A stretch of DNA of 6,599 bases. It comes from an uncultured Angelakisella sp. GTDB lineage: Bacteria; Bacillota; Clostridia; Oscillospirales; Ruminococcaceae. This document shows, in pieces, positions 1-5,797 of the stretch; the first letter of the stretch is position 1; each line of letters starts with the position of its first letter. The stretch is taken from positions 1 through 6,599 of the forward strand of contig CALGIL010000160.1 in assembly GCA_937914895.1 (NCBI GenBank), written 5' to 3'. Below the pieces are notes generated by a model. The model saw only the letters and a program-made list of their open reading frames with translations. It did not search any database and was not told the origin of the DNA. The position numbers and the translations under genes were made by a program.

Positions 1-84
1 GCCCTGGCGGCCTGCCTGCGCCCCGGGCTGCTGGAGATGAACCGGCGGGCCTTTGCCGCCGGCCGCGCCCTGGCCGCCCAATAA
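1..84 (+). CDS. iorB: C-terminal end of an upstream CDS, probably indolepyruvate:ferredoxin oxidoreductase beta subunit (partial)
   Basis: Frame 1 is open from the window edge and ends at TAA (82-84), giving 27 residues that finish in LLEMNRRAFAAGRALAAQ. IorB proteins commonly end in a helix with an N-x-x-AF-x-x-G pattern, which this tail resembles. The stop lies 20 nt upstream of paaK, so the genes are almost certainly co-transcribed. iorA-iorB-paaK-ACT is a recurrent order in anaerobic Clostridia that oxidise aromatic amino acids via aryl-pyruvates. The CDS call is firm. The iorB identity rests mainly on neighbourhood, since too little protein is visible to recognise a domain. Confidence 0.55.
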   Translation, partial: ALAACLRPGLLEMNRRAFAAGRALAAQ

Positions 85-104
85 AATCACAGGAGGACAC
101 CGCC

Positions 105-1415
105 ATGAAACAGAACGTCTGGAACCCCATTGAGACGGCGCCCGTGGCCGAGCTGCAGGCCCTGCAGACCGCCCGGCTTATCCACACCGTCCACCATGTC
201 TATGAAAACGTCCCCTGCTACCGGGCGCGCATGGACGCCGCCGGGGTGGGCCCCGGGGACATCCGCACCCTGGAGGATTTAAGCAGGCTGCCCTTTACCT
301 ACAAGCAGGACCTGCGGGACACCTACCCCTACGGCATGTTTGCCGTGCCCATGGAGGAGGTGGTGGAGCTTCACGCCTCCTCGGGCACCACCGGCAAGCA
401 GATTGTGGTGGGCTATACCCGCGGCGACCTGGAGGTGTGGGGGGACACTACCGCCCGGGCCCTGGTGGCCGCCGGGGGCACCCCCGGCTCCAAAATCCAT
501 GTATCCTACGGCTACGGTCTGTTTACCGGGGGCCTGGGCCTGGACCACGGCGCCAAAACCCTGGGCGCGGTGGCCATCCCGGTATCCGCGGGCAACACCC
601 AGCGGCAAATCCAGATTCTGCGGGATTTTGGCAGCGATATTCTCTGCTGCACCCCCTCCTACGCCACCTACATCGGCGAAACGCTGGCCGAAATGGGGGT
701 GGACCCCAGCGAGCTGAAGCTGTCCGCCGGCATCTTTGGCGCCGAGCCCTGGACCGAGGACGCCCGGCACAAAATCGAGGGGCTTCTGGGCATCAAGGCC
801 TACGACATTTACGGCCTGACCGAAATCATCGGGCCGGGGGTGGCCTACGAATGCAGCTGCCAGCAGGGGATGCACATCTGCGAGGACCACTTCATCCCCG
901 AGATCATCGACCCCGACACCGGCGAAACCCTGCCCCTGGGGCAGGCGGGGGAACTGGTCTTTACCTGCATTACCAAAGAGGCCTTCCCCCTCATCCGCTA
1001 CCGCACCCGGGACATTGCCACCCTAAGCCGGGAGGCCTGCCCCTGCGGGCGCACCCTCATCAAAATGAGCAAGCCCCGGGGCCGCACCGACGACATGCTC
1101 ATCATCCGCGGCGTCAATGTCTTCCCCTCCCAAATTGAGTCGGTCCTCTTCCAGACCGGCCAAACCTCCCCCCATTACCTGCTGGTGGTGGACCGGGTGG
1201 GCAATGTGGACACCCTGGAAATTCTGGTGGAGATGAGCCCCGATTTTGAGTTTGACGCCGTGCGCCTGGTGGAGCAGAAGCAGCGGGAAATTGCCGAGTC
1301 GGTGCAGTCCACCCTGGGCATTTCCGCCAAGATCAGCCTGGTATCCCCCAAGACCATCCAGCGCAGCGAGGGAAAGGCGACGCGGGTTATAGACAAACGC
1401 AGACTGTACGAGTAA
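105..1415 (+). CDS. paaK: Phenylacetate-CoA ligase (adenylate-forming, PaaK family)
   Basis: This cytoplasmic enzyme activates phenylacetate or a related aryl acetate with ATP to the acyl-adenylate and transfers it to CoA. At 436 aa it has normal PaaK length and all core motifs: P-loop-like SSGTTGK (92-98), YDIYGLTE (233-240), YRTRD (299-303), hinge/A8 region RGRTDDMLIIRG (325-336), and C-terminal SEGKATRV (421-428), whose Lys424 fits the adenylation-step lysine. A CPCGR motif (312-316) is usual for the family. Cys250, Cys252 and Cys259 nearby might complete a metal site, which is inference. The ATG is supported by AGGAGG at 91-96, 8 nt upstream. Next to an IOR gene, the enzyme may work with aryl-acetyl-CoA made from Phe, Tyr or Trp by indolepyruvate oxidoreductase, possibly running in reverse to conserve ATP. 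The exact aryl substrate cannot be read from sequence. Confidence 0.95.
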   Translation: MKQNVWNPIETAPVAELQALQTARLIHTVHHVYENVPCYRARMDAAGVGPGDIRTLEDLSRLPFTYKQDLRDTYPYGMFAVPMEEVVELHASSGTTGKQIVVGYTRGDLEVWGDTTARALVAAGGTPGSKIHVSYGYGLFTGGLGLDHGAKTLGAVAIPVSAGNTQRQIQILRDFGSDILCCTPSYATYIGETLAEMGVDPSELKLSAGIFGAEPWTEDARHKIEGLLGIKAYDIYGLTEIIGPGVAYECSCQQGMHICEDHFIPEIIDPDTGETLPLGQAGELVFTCITKEAFPLIRYRTRDIATLSREACPCGRTLIKMSKPRGRTDDMLIIRGVNVFPSQIESVLFQTGQTSPHYLLVVDRVGNVDTLEILVEMSPDFEFDAVRLVEQKQREIAESVQSTLGISAKISLVSPKTIQRSEGKATRVIDKRRLYE

Positions 1416-1439
1416 AATAAAGGAAAGGGAGGGATCAAC

Positions 1440-1874
1440 ATGACCATCAACCAACTGTCGGTCTTTGTGGAAAACAAGCCCGGACGCCTGGCGGAAATTA
1501 CCGCCATCCTGCAGCAGAGCGGCATTGACATCCGCGCCCTGTCCATTGCGGACACCACACACTTTGGCATCCTGCGCCTGATTGTGGACGCCCCCGTCCA
1601 GGCGGAGCAGGCGCTGAAGGACGCCGGCTTTACCGTCTCCCTGACCAAGGTGATTGCCATCGGCGTGGACGACCAGCCGGGGGGCCTTGCCAAAAACCTG
1701 GCCCTGCTCAGCGGGCATGGGGTCAGCGTGGAGTATATGTACGCCTTCATCAGCCGGGAGAAGAAAACCGCCTACGTCATCCTCCGCGTGGACGACAACG
1801 ACAAGGCCCTGGACCTTTTGAAGAGCCATGGCATCCCCATCCTGACCGAACAGGAAATCATCCAGGGGGTATGA
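1440..1874 (+). CDS. Tandem ACT-domain regulatory protein
   Basis: The 144-aa protein consists of two consecutive ACT domains and nothing else. ACT1 spans about residues 4-66 with ENKPGRLAEI (11-20). ACT2 spans about 72-138 with DDQPGGLAKN (77-86). The P-G-x-L signature after strand 1 is where ACT domains usually bind an amino acid at a dimer interface. Stand-alone double-ACT proteins of about 140 aa are commonly encoded directly after paaK in IOR/PaaK clusters. The family role is not established biochemically; allosteric sensing of an aromatic amino acid or aryl acid is a reasonable inference. It starts 24 nt after the paaK stop, with a purine-rich GGAAAGGGAGGG ribosome site ending 6 nt before the ATG, and is the last gene before a strong terminator. 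There is no DNA-binding or catalytic domain, so it is unlikely to act alone. Confidence 0.9.
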   Translation: MTINQLSVFVENKPGRLAEITAILQQSGIDIRALSIADTTHFGILRLIVDAPVQAEQALKDAGFTVSLTKVIAIGVDDQPGGLAKNLALLSGHGVSVEYMYAFISREKKTAYVILRVDDNDKALDLLKSHGIPILTEQEIIQGV

Positions 1875-1898
1875 CGGCAAAAGGCCGCCGCCCCGGGC

Positions 1899-1926
1899 CG
1901 GGAGAAGCCTCTCCCGTTCTTTTTTT
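1899..1926 (+). terminator. Intrinsic terminator of the iorB-paaK-ACT operon
   Basis: A perfect 7-bp stem, CGGGAGA (1899-1905) with TCTCCCG (1910-1916), closes a 4-nt AGCC loop and is followed at once by TTCTTTTTTT (1917-1926). It begins 25 nt after the ACT gene stop codon. This is a textbook Rho-independent terminator. Confidence 0.9.
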
Positions 1927-1957
1927 GCGCCCAAGCCCCGGAAAAGCGGCGCAAAAA
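1922..1957. repeat. 10-bp inverted repeat overlapping the terminator T-tract
   Basis: TTTTTGCGCC (1922-1931) is perfectly complementary to GGCGCAAAAA (1948-1957), with a 16-nt loop. The left arm reuses the T-run of the preceding terminator, so this hairpin and the terminator tail share bases. It could back up termination or protect the 3' end of read-through RNA. Function is unproven. Confidence 0.5.
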
Positions 1958-1991
1958 CCCGGATTTTACCATATTAACAACACAAAGGCTT

Positions 1992-2061
1992 CGGGTGTGC
2001 CCGGCCCGCGGCATGGGGGGATTTGCCTGGCGGCGGCCCGCTTTTGTTCACAGCACACCCG
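1992..2061. repeat. 9-bp inverted repeat in the 1927-2215 gap
   Basis: CGGGTGTGC (1992-2000) pairs perfectly with GCACACCCG (2053-2061). The 52-nt interior also holds a direct repeat, CGGCCCGC at 2002-2009 and 2034-2041. The element lies between the paaK-operon terminator and the lipoprotein gene. No gene, tRNA or recognisable riboswitch is visible in this gap. An AT-richer patch (about 1963-1986) precedes the repeat. It may be a structured RNA element or chance. Confidence 0.35.
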
Positions 2062-2111
2062 GCATTGGACACGGTTCATTCAACTAAATGACTAAAAATG
2101 TTCCAGTCTTT

Positions 2112-2143
2112 TTGACACTTCCTTCATATTTCCTTGGTAGACT
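2112..2143 (+). promoter_or_regulatory. Weak promoter candidate for the lipoprotein gene
   Basis: A perfect -35 hexamer TTGACA lies at 2112-2117. The best -10 match downstream is TAGACT (2138-2143, 4 of 6), which leaves a long 20-nt spacer. No better hexamer sits at 17 nt. CAGTCT (2104-2109) and AGACTG (2139-2144) form a 6-bp inverted repeat that brackets the element and could be an operator. Some promoter is needed here because a terminator closes the upstream operon. The exact placement is uncertain. Confidence 0.3.
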
Positions 2144-2215
2144 GAAGCTGCCCGAACAGAGAAGGGCAAGTCCGAATCTGTCATTTGAAAACAGAACTAA
2201 AGGAGATGGATCCCC

Positions 2216-2722
2216 ATGATTCAAAAACGTTCAGTCGCAAAGAAGGTCCTGCTCTTGCTGATGGCGGCCGCCCTGACCGTATCCCTGGCGGCCTGCGGAG
2301 AGCCGAAAGACGAACCCAGCCAGCCGGAGAGCCCGCCGGTATCCGACTCGGACAGCTCCTCCCTTCCGGACAGCTCTTCCGACAGCCAGTCCGATGAGGA
2401 ACAGACCGTAGAAGGGGTTGTTGCGGACGCCACCATGAACACCGTCACCATTACCACGGCGGACGGCAAAAGCCTTGTTTTTGCCCTGGATGACGACACC
2501 GACCGCACCAAGGCGGACGGCCTGCTGGTAGGCGACACCCTCATTGTCACCTACACCGGCGAGCTGGGCACCGACAGCGCCCCCGGCAGCAGCATCAAGG
2601 TTGTTGCCATCGAGAAGGTCCCCGGCGCCGAGACCCCCGCGGAGGACCCCGAAGACCCTGAGAACGCGCCCGGCACCGACGGCCAGGAAGGCGCCCCCGC
2701 AAACGGCAGCTCCGCTTCCTGA
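2216..2722 (+). CDS. Secreted small lipoprotein with Ser/Asp-rich linker and one beta-rich domain
   Basis: The 168-aa product has a lipoprotein signal peptide: basic MIQKRSVAKK, a hydrophobic core (11-23), and lipobox LAAC with Cys27 as the lipidated residue. Residues 28-63 form a low-complexity Ser/Pro/Asp/Glu linker. Residues about 64-135 form a compact domain that looks all-beta, with alternating hydrophobics in VEGVVADATMNTVTI and VGDTLIVTYTG, similar to small OB- or SH3-like extracellular domains common in clostridial lipoproteins. Residues 136-168 are an acidic, Pro/Gly-rich tail. The start is set by AAAGGAG (2199-2205), 10 nt upstream of the ATG. The gene appears monocistronic, between a terminator and a convergent operon. 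Outer-face membrane anchoring is firm. The molecular function is unknown, and no catalytic motif is visible. Confidence 0.88.
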   Translation: MIQKRSVAKKVLLLLMAAALTVSLAACGEPKDEPSQPESPPVSDSDSSSLPDSSSDSQSDEEQTVEGVVADATMNTVTITTADGKSLVFALDDDTDRTKADGLLVGDTLIVTYTGELGTDSAPGSSIKVVAIEKVPGAETPAEDPEDPENAPGTDGQEGAPANGSSAS

Positions 2723-2740
2723 ACCTGAACCTCTCAATTG

Positions 2741-2810
2741 CTTTTTCGTTTTTTCCTCTTTTTAAATCTCTTTTCTCTCTTAATACCCTTCTTTTCCATT
2801 CTCTCCCCTT
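2741..2810. other. 70-nt pyrimidine-rich tract downstream of the lipoprotein gene
   Basis: From 2741 to 2810 the plus strand has only 8 purines in 70 nt (one G, seven A), with runs such as TTTTTCGTTTTTTCCTCTTT. The surroundings are GC-rich, so the strand asymmetry stands out. It begins 18 nt after the stop codon and ends just before two strong hairpins. It may help transcription end or RNA decay, or simply be relaxed intergenic sequence. No ORF or start signal lies in it. Confidence 0.55.
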
Positions 2811-2815
2811 ACAAG

Positions 2816-2853
2816 GACACCCCCGGCCCCACTTCCTCTGGGCCGGGGGTGTC
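2816..2853. terminator. Long GC-rich hairpin between convergent genes, without a T-tract
   Basis: Positions 2816-2829 pair perfectly with 2840-2853 (14 bp, arm GACACCCCCGGCCC), with a 10-nt loop. No U-run follows on either strand, so it is not a canonical intrinsic terminator by itself. It could act as a 3'-end stabiliser or as part of a bidirectional termination zone with the next hairpin. Confidence 0.55.
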
Positions 2854-2879
2854 TGCGTGTCCGCCGGGGGCGGGACGGC

Positions 2880-2918
2880 AAAGGGCGCGGCATCGTTTTG
2901 GCATGCCGCGCCCTTTTT
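2880..2918 (+). terminator. Intrinsic terminator between convergent genes, possibly bidirectional
   Basis: AAAGGGCGCGGCAT (2880-2893) pairs perfectly with ATGCCGCGCCCTTT (2903-2916) across a 9-nt loop. On the plus strand the stem runs into TTTTT (2914-2918), which makes it the likely terminator of the lipoprotein transcript. On the minus strand it starts 11 nt after the amidase stop codon but ends in only TTT, so it would terminate that operon more weakly. Confidence 0.8.
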
Positions 2919-2927
2919 CATGTGTTT

Positions 2928-5414
2928 TCAGGTCCCGGATTCCTCGGGGGAGGCGATGTGCTGGGGCGCCTCGGGAATCATATCCAGCACCGAGCGGGCA
3001 ATGCCGCAGGCCGTCTTAAAGATGGTCAGGGTATTGCTGCCCTCCTCGTAGTTGGTGGGGTTGACCATATACCCTGTCTCCAGCAGCACCGCCGGGGCAA
3101 AGGTGAGGCGGGTGACATAATACCGCCCCCACGCGGGGCCCTGGACCTCCCGGTTCAGCATGGGGCCCAGGCGGTCCAGCAGGGTCTTGGCCAGGGGTTC
3201 GGACTGGGCCTCAAAGTAATAGCACTCCATCCAGTTGGCGTTATTGAGGTTGCCCACCAGGTTGGCGCTGTTGTGGTGGATGCTGATAAAGACGTCCGGC
3301 TTTGCCCCGTCGGCCATGATGTTGCGCTCGGTGACGGTCAGGCGGCTGTCCTCGGTCAGGTCGTCCACCCGGGTCATGGTCACCTGGGCCCCCAGCTGCT
3401 CCAGCCGGTATTTGGCGGCCAGGGACACCGCCAGGTTCAGGTCGGCCTCGTCGGGGCCGGTGCCGTAGGTAATGCCCAGGGCGCCCGGGTCGTTCCCCCC
3501 GTGGCCGGGGTCCAGCATGACGGTGACGCCCTCCAGGGGCTTTCCGTAGGTGGCGCTGCGCACCGGGGGCTTCTTTATGTACAGCTGCAGGCCGTTTTCG
3601 GTATATTCCACGTTGTAGCCCCAGGTGGAGGCCCCCTCCCGCAGCCGCAGGGTCATCCGGCTGCCATAGGCGGTGGTCTCCACGCTCATGCGGTCAAAAA
3701 AGGCGCTGGTAAAAAGGTCCGGGTCGGTGGTGACGTCGGTGTCGAAGAAGTCCACCACCAGGCGGCCCTCCTCCTGGGTCACCGTGGCCCCCGGGGTGTC
3801 CCCGGTCAGATACAGGGTCTCCCCCGTCTCCAGCAGCTGGGTCTCGATGCTGGACACCTGGGCCCGGGGGACGGGGTCGCCCTCCACCACCTCAAGGTTG
3901 TTGCCCATGACATACCCGCCGTCCTCCAGCTTATAGGCAATGGTGCCCACCCCCTCCCGGGTGGTGCGCTCCTTGCCGGCCACCTTGACCACGGCGTGCT
4001 CCCGCAGGGTGGCGTATACCGAATCGTCGTCGTCCGGGTCCTTCAGGACATTGGCCAGCTGGGCCGTCAGCCGCACCTGCAGCTGCACGCCGGACCCCGC
4101 CACCAGGGTGTCCCCCGCCGAGGTAAAGGTGCTGTTGACCCCGTTGTAGGTAAGGACGTAGGTGACCTTGCCAATGTTGGTGGTCCGTTCCGCCGGGTAA
4201 TTGCCGGGGCTTAGGGTGATGTCCCCCTCAAAGCGCACCGGCGTCCCCTGGGCGGATGCGGCCGCCTGGGTCAGGGTGACGGTCTGGCCGCCCAGGGCAG
4301 CGGTAACCTTGCCCCCCGAGGGGCCCACGCAGGACAGGGTGATGGTCTCGTTTGCATCCACCCCGTGGGGCACCTGGGGGAAGATGCTGCTTTTGGTAAG
4401 GGAGGTAATGGGCACCGGTGTGGTGGAGGGGGTGTACCGGACGACGGTGACGGTCTGGGACCGGTCCCCCTGGCGGAAGACATAGGTGTTGGTGCCCTCC
4501 GTAAGGTCCGCCTTGACGCCGAAGGTGCCGCCAAAGGACTGGCGCTCCACCGGCTCGCCGTTCATGGTCAGCTCCTGGCCGGGGTCGGAGGTGCCCATGA
4601 TGAAGATGTTGGAGGTGGTGGTGCGAAAGGGTTCGGCGTCGGGATAGGTGACCTTCAGGGTCTGGGGGTAGCTTAAATCAATCCCCTCCAGGGGGTTGAC
4701 CGCCCCGCCCGAGGACAAAAAGCTGACCAGCATCTCGGTGTCGGCCCGGCTGCCCCGCAGGTCGCGGTAGCTTTCCAGCACCGCGCCCGAGACCCCCTGG
4801 GTCACCGAGTTGAGGAACAGCTGATAGCTCAGCTCCTCCTTGTCCTGGTAGGCCGCGCCGTCCGCGCCGCCCCGGGTAAGCATATACACCGCGTTGCCGG
4901 TGTACAGCTTGGCCTCGCCCCGAAGGGCGTCCAGCCAGCGCAGCAGCAGCTTTTGATAGCCCTGCTCCGGGTCGTCCACGGCGGCGGCAATGCGCGGCAC
5001 CACCATGTCCACGCTGCCGCTTTCGGTCAGCCGGGTGACAAGGCCGGGGCTGACCCCCTGGGAGGCCGCCCCGTCAAACAGGATGCCCAGAATGGCGCCC
5101 CGGGCGTACTTTTCCGTCTCCTGGGCCACCTGGGTAATGGCGGCGTAAAGGGTCTCCTCGTCCACGGGCCGGTCCAGCCCATCCAAAAGCACCCCGCCCA
5201 CCTGATATTTTTTGGCCACCTCCGCCACCACGTCGGCGCACCGCCGGCAGCTGTCGGCATCCCCGGGGGCGTAGGAATCCCCCGCGGCGGCAAAGGCGTC
5301 CACCACGGCAAAAACCTGGATGCGGTCCTCCGCGGCCCGGCCGCAGAGGTAGTCCAGGGGGTCAAATTTGGAAAAAAAGCGGTCCTCGGCGGTCAGCTCC
5401 TCTGCGGTCTCCAA
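2928..5414 (-). CDS. Main part of a multi-domain envelope N-acetylmuramoyl-L-alanine amidase (GHL10/Ig-like/AMIN/Amidase_3), 5' end displaced by a frameshift
   Basis: This 828-codon frame carries most of a peptidoglycan amidase, which cleaves the MurNAc-L-Ala bond outside the membrane. Residues 1-240 continue a GHL10-type glycoside-hydrolase-like barrel (VFAVVDAF 34-41, VDMVVPRI 135-142, LYTGNAVYML 170-179). Residues about 256-325 form an Ig-like domain (NIFIMGTSDPGQELTMNGEPV), and about 344-440 a further beta module. Residues 519-613 resemble an AMIN domain. Residues 628-812 are Amidase_3 with DPGHGG (His638), Glu656 in DEADLNLA, SIHHNSA (His713) and Glu779 in LLETGY, so all expected zinc ligands and the catalytic Glu are present. 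The apparent start is TTG with no ribosome site and no signal peptide. The frame fits directly onto the upstream ORF once one base is restored near 5457-5461, giving about 941 aa. I therefore read both as one gene, second in an operon with the four-Cys protein. Confidence 0.88.
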   Translation of the reverse strand: METAEELTAEDRFFSKFDPLDYLCGRAAEDRIQVFAVVDAFAAAGDSYAPGDADSCRRCADVVAEVAKKYQVGGVLLDGLDRPVDEETLYAAITQVAQETEKYARGAILGILFDGAASQGVSPGLVTRLTESGSVDMVVPRIAAAVDDPEQGYQKLLLRWLDALRGEAKLYTGNAVYMLTRGGADGAAYQDKEELSYQLFLNSVTQGVSGAVLESYRDLRGSRADTEMLVSFLSSGGAVNPLEGIDLSYPQTLKVTYPDAEPFRTTTSNIFIMGTSDPGQELTMNGEPVERQSFGGTFGVKADLTEGTNTYVFRQGDRSQTVTVVRYTPSTTPVPITSLTKSSIFPQVPHGVDANETITLSCVGPSGGKVTAALGGQTVTLTQAAASAQGTPVRFEGDITLSPGNYPAERTTNIGKVTYVLTYNGVNSTFTSAGDTLVAGSGVQLQVRLTAQLANVLKDPDDDDSVYATLREHAVVKVAGKERTTREGVGTIAYKLEDGGYVMGNNLEVVEGDPVPRAQVSSIETQLLETGETLYLTGDTPGATVTQEEGRLVVDFFDTDVTTDPDLFTSAFFDRMSVETTAYGSRMTLRLREGASTWGYNVEYTENGLQLYIKKPPVRSATYGKPLEGVTVMLDPGHGGNDPGALGITYGTGPDEADLNLAVSLAAKYRLEQLGAQVTMTRVDDLTEDSRLTVTERNIMADGAKPDVFISIHHNSANLVGNLNNANWMECYYFEAQSEPLAKTLLDRLGPMLNREVQGPAWGRYYVTRLTFAPAVLLETGYMVNPTNYEEGSNTLTIFKTACGIARSVLDMIPEAPQHIASPEESGT

Positions 5415-5752
5415 AATCTTGGAGCGGTAGTAGCCCCGCCCGCTGTGGCTGGCCTGAAAAAGAGGGTGTTAAAGCCGCTCTCCTTGGCAAAGGTCACTAT
5501 TTCGTCCAGCTCCGCCTTCATCTGGTCCACCGTCAGCCCGGACGCCGACGGAAATTCGCCGCCGTCGCCGGTGGACACGGTAAAGCCCCGGGCGTCGCCC
5601 AGGTAATGGAAGTTGTTGATGACCCCGCCGTCCCGGCCGCCCCATGGCAGGCTGATGCCCGCAAAGCCGTCGCCCCACAGCAGATTGATGCCCGCAAAAA
5701 CCGCCAGGCCCACCACCACCAGGCAGAGCGCCACCGTCAGTATCCGTTTCAT
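5393..5752 (-). CDS. 5' fragment of the same amidase gene: signal/membrane segment and start of the GHL10 domain
   Basis: This 119-codon ORF begins at ATG (5750-5752), 8 nt after a GGGGGAG ribosome site (5761-5767). It encodes MKRI followed by a hydrophobic segment (about 5-25) acting as signal peptide or anchor, with no sharp cleavage site. A short linker follows, then the opening of a GHL10-type barrel (LTVDQMKAELDEIVTFAKESG 73-93, then FNTLFF). GHL10 proteins typically continue as FFQ-V-RPSG-D-A-[FY]Y. Here the frame instead runs into 20 unrelated residues (RPATAGGATT onward) and stops. In the other frame the same DNA reads QASHSGRGYYRSKIL, the expected continuation, and leads straight into the 828-codon ORF. 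The fragment is thus the true gene start and not an independent gene. Confidence 0.82.
   Translation of the reverse strand: MKRILTVALCLVVVGLAVFAGINLLWGDGFAGISLPWGGRDGGVINNFHYLGDARGFTVSTGDGGEFPSASGLTVDQMKAELDEIVTFAKESGFNTLFFRPATAGGATTAPRFWRPQRS
5423..5485 (-). other. Frame break at a T5 run (A5 at 5457-5461 on the plus strand)
   Basis: On the minus strand the codons run AAC ACC CTC TTT TTC AGG. One extra T, making T6, would give CTC TTT TTT CAG and restore N-T-L-F-F-Q and the whole downstream protein. The simplest cause is a one-base deletion or a homopolymer read error. Three frameshift-stimulator-like elements also surround it: AAGGAG (5480-5485) ends 18 nt before the run, the run itself, and a weak 5-bp stem (5440-5444 with 5423-5427). 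The heptamer C TTT TTC is not canonical, and the SD spacing is long. Confidence 0.85.
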
Positions 5753-5797
5753 CCAGTTCTCTCCCCCAGTTTCTCCGCCGATCCCCCGCCCCAGGGA

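Noticed and set aside
1023..1934. Minus-strand ORF (303 codons) opposite paaK and the ACT gene
   Set aside because: It crosses two clear plus-strand genes and their terminator, and its composition is typical of an antisense frame.
2065..2098. Second promoter candidate, TTGGAC (2065-2070) with TAAAAA (2093-2098)
   Set aside because: The spacer is 22 nt and both boxes are imperfect.
2145..2205. Riboswitch or attenuator in the lipoprotein leader
   Set aside because: Only 5-bp pairings are possible (TCTGT 2177-2181 with ACAGA 2191-2195 or 2156-2160), and no known riboswitch core is seen.
2231..2737. Minus-strand ORF opposite the lipoprotein gene
   Set aside because: Gly/Ala/Val-rich shadow. 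The plus frame has a lipobox and a good ribosome site.
2898..4214. Long plus-strand ORF (438 codons) opposite the amidase gene
   Set aside because: It is a GC-rich antisense shadow, full of Gly, His, Gln and Val with no domain logic. The minus strand carries a recognisable amidase with intact motifs.
2928..5414. The 828-codon ORF as an independent gene starting at TTG
   Set aside because: No ribosome site precedes TTG 5412-5414, no export signal is present, and the upstream ORF supplies the missing start of the same domain.
4953..5606. Plus-strand ORF (217 codons) across the frameshift region
   Set aside because: Antisense to the GHL10 domain, with shadow-like composition and no convincing ribosome site.
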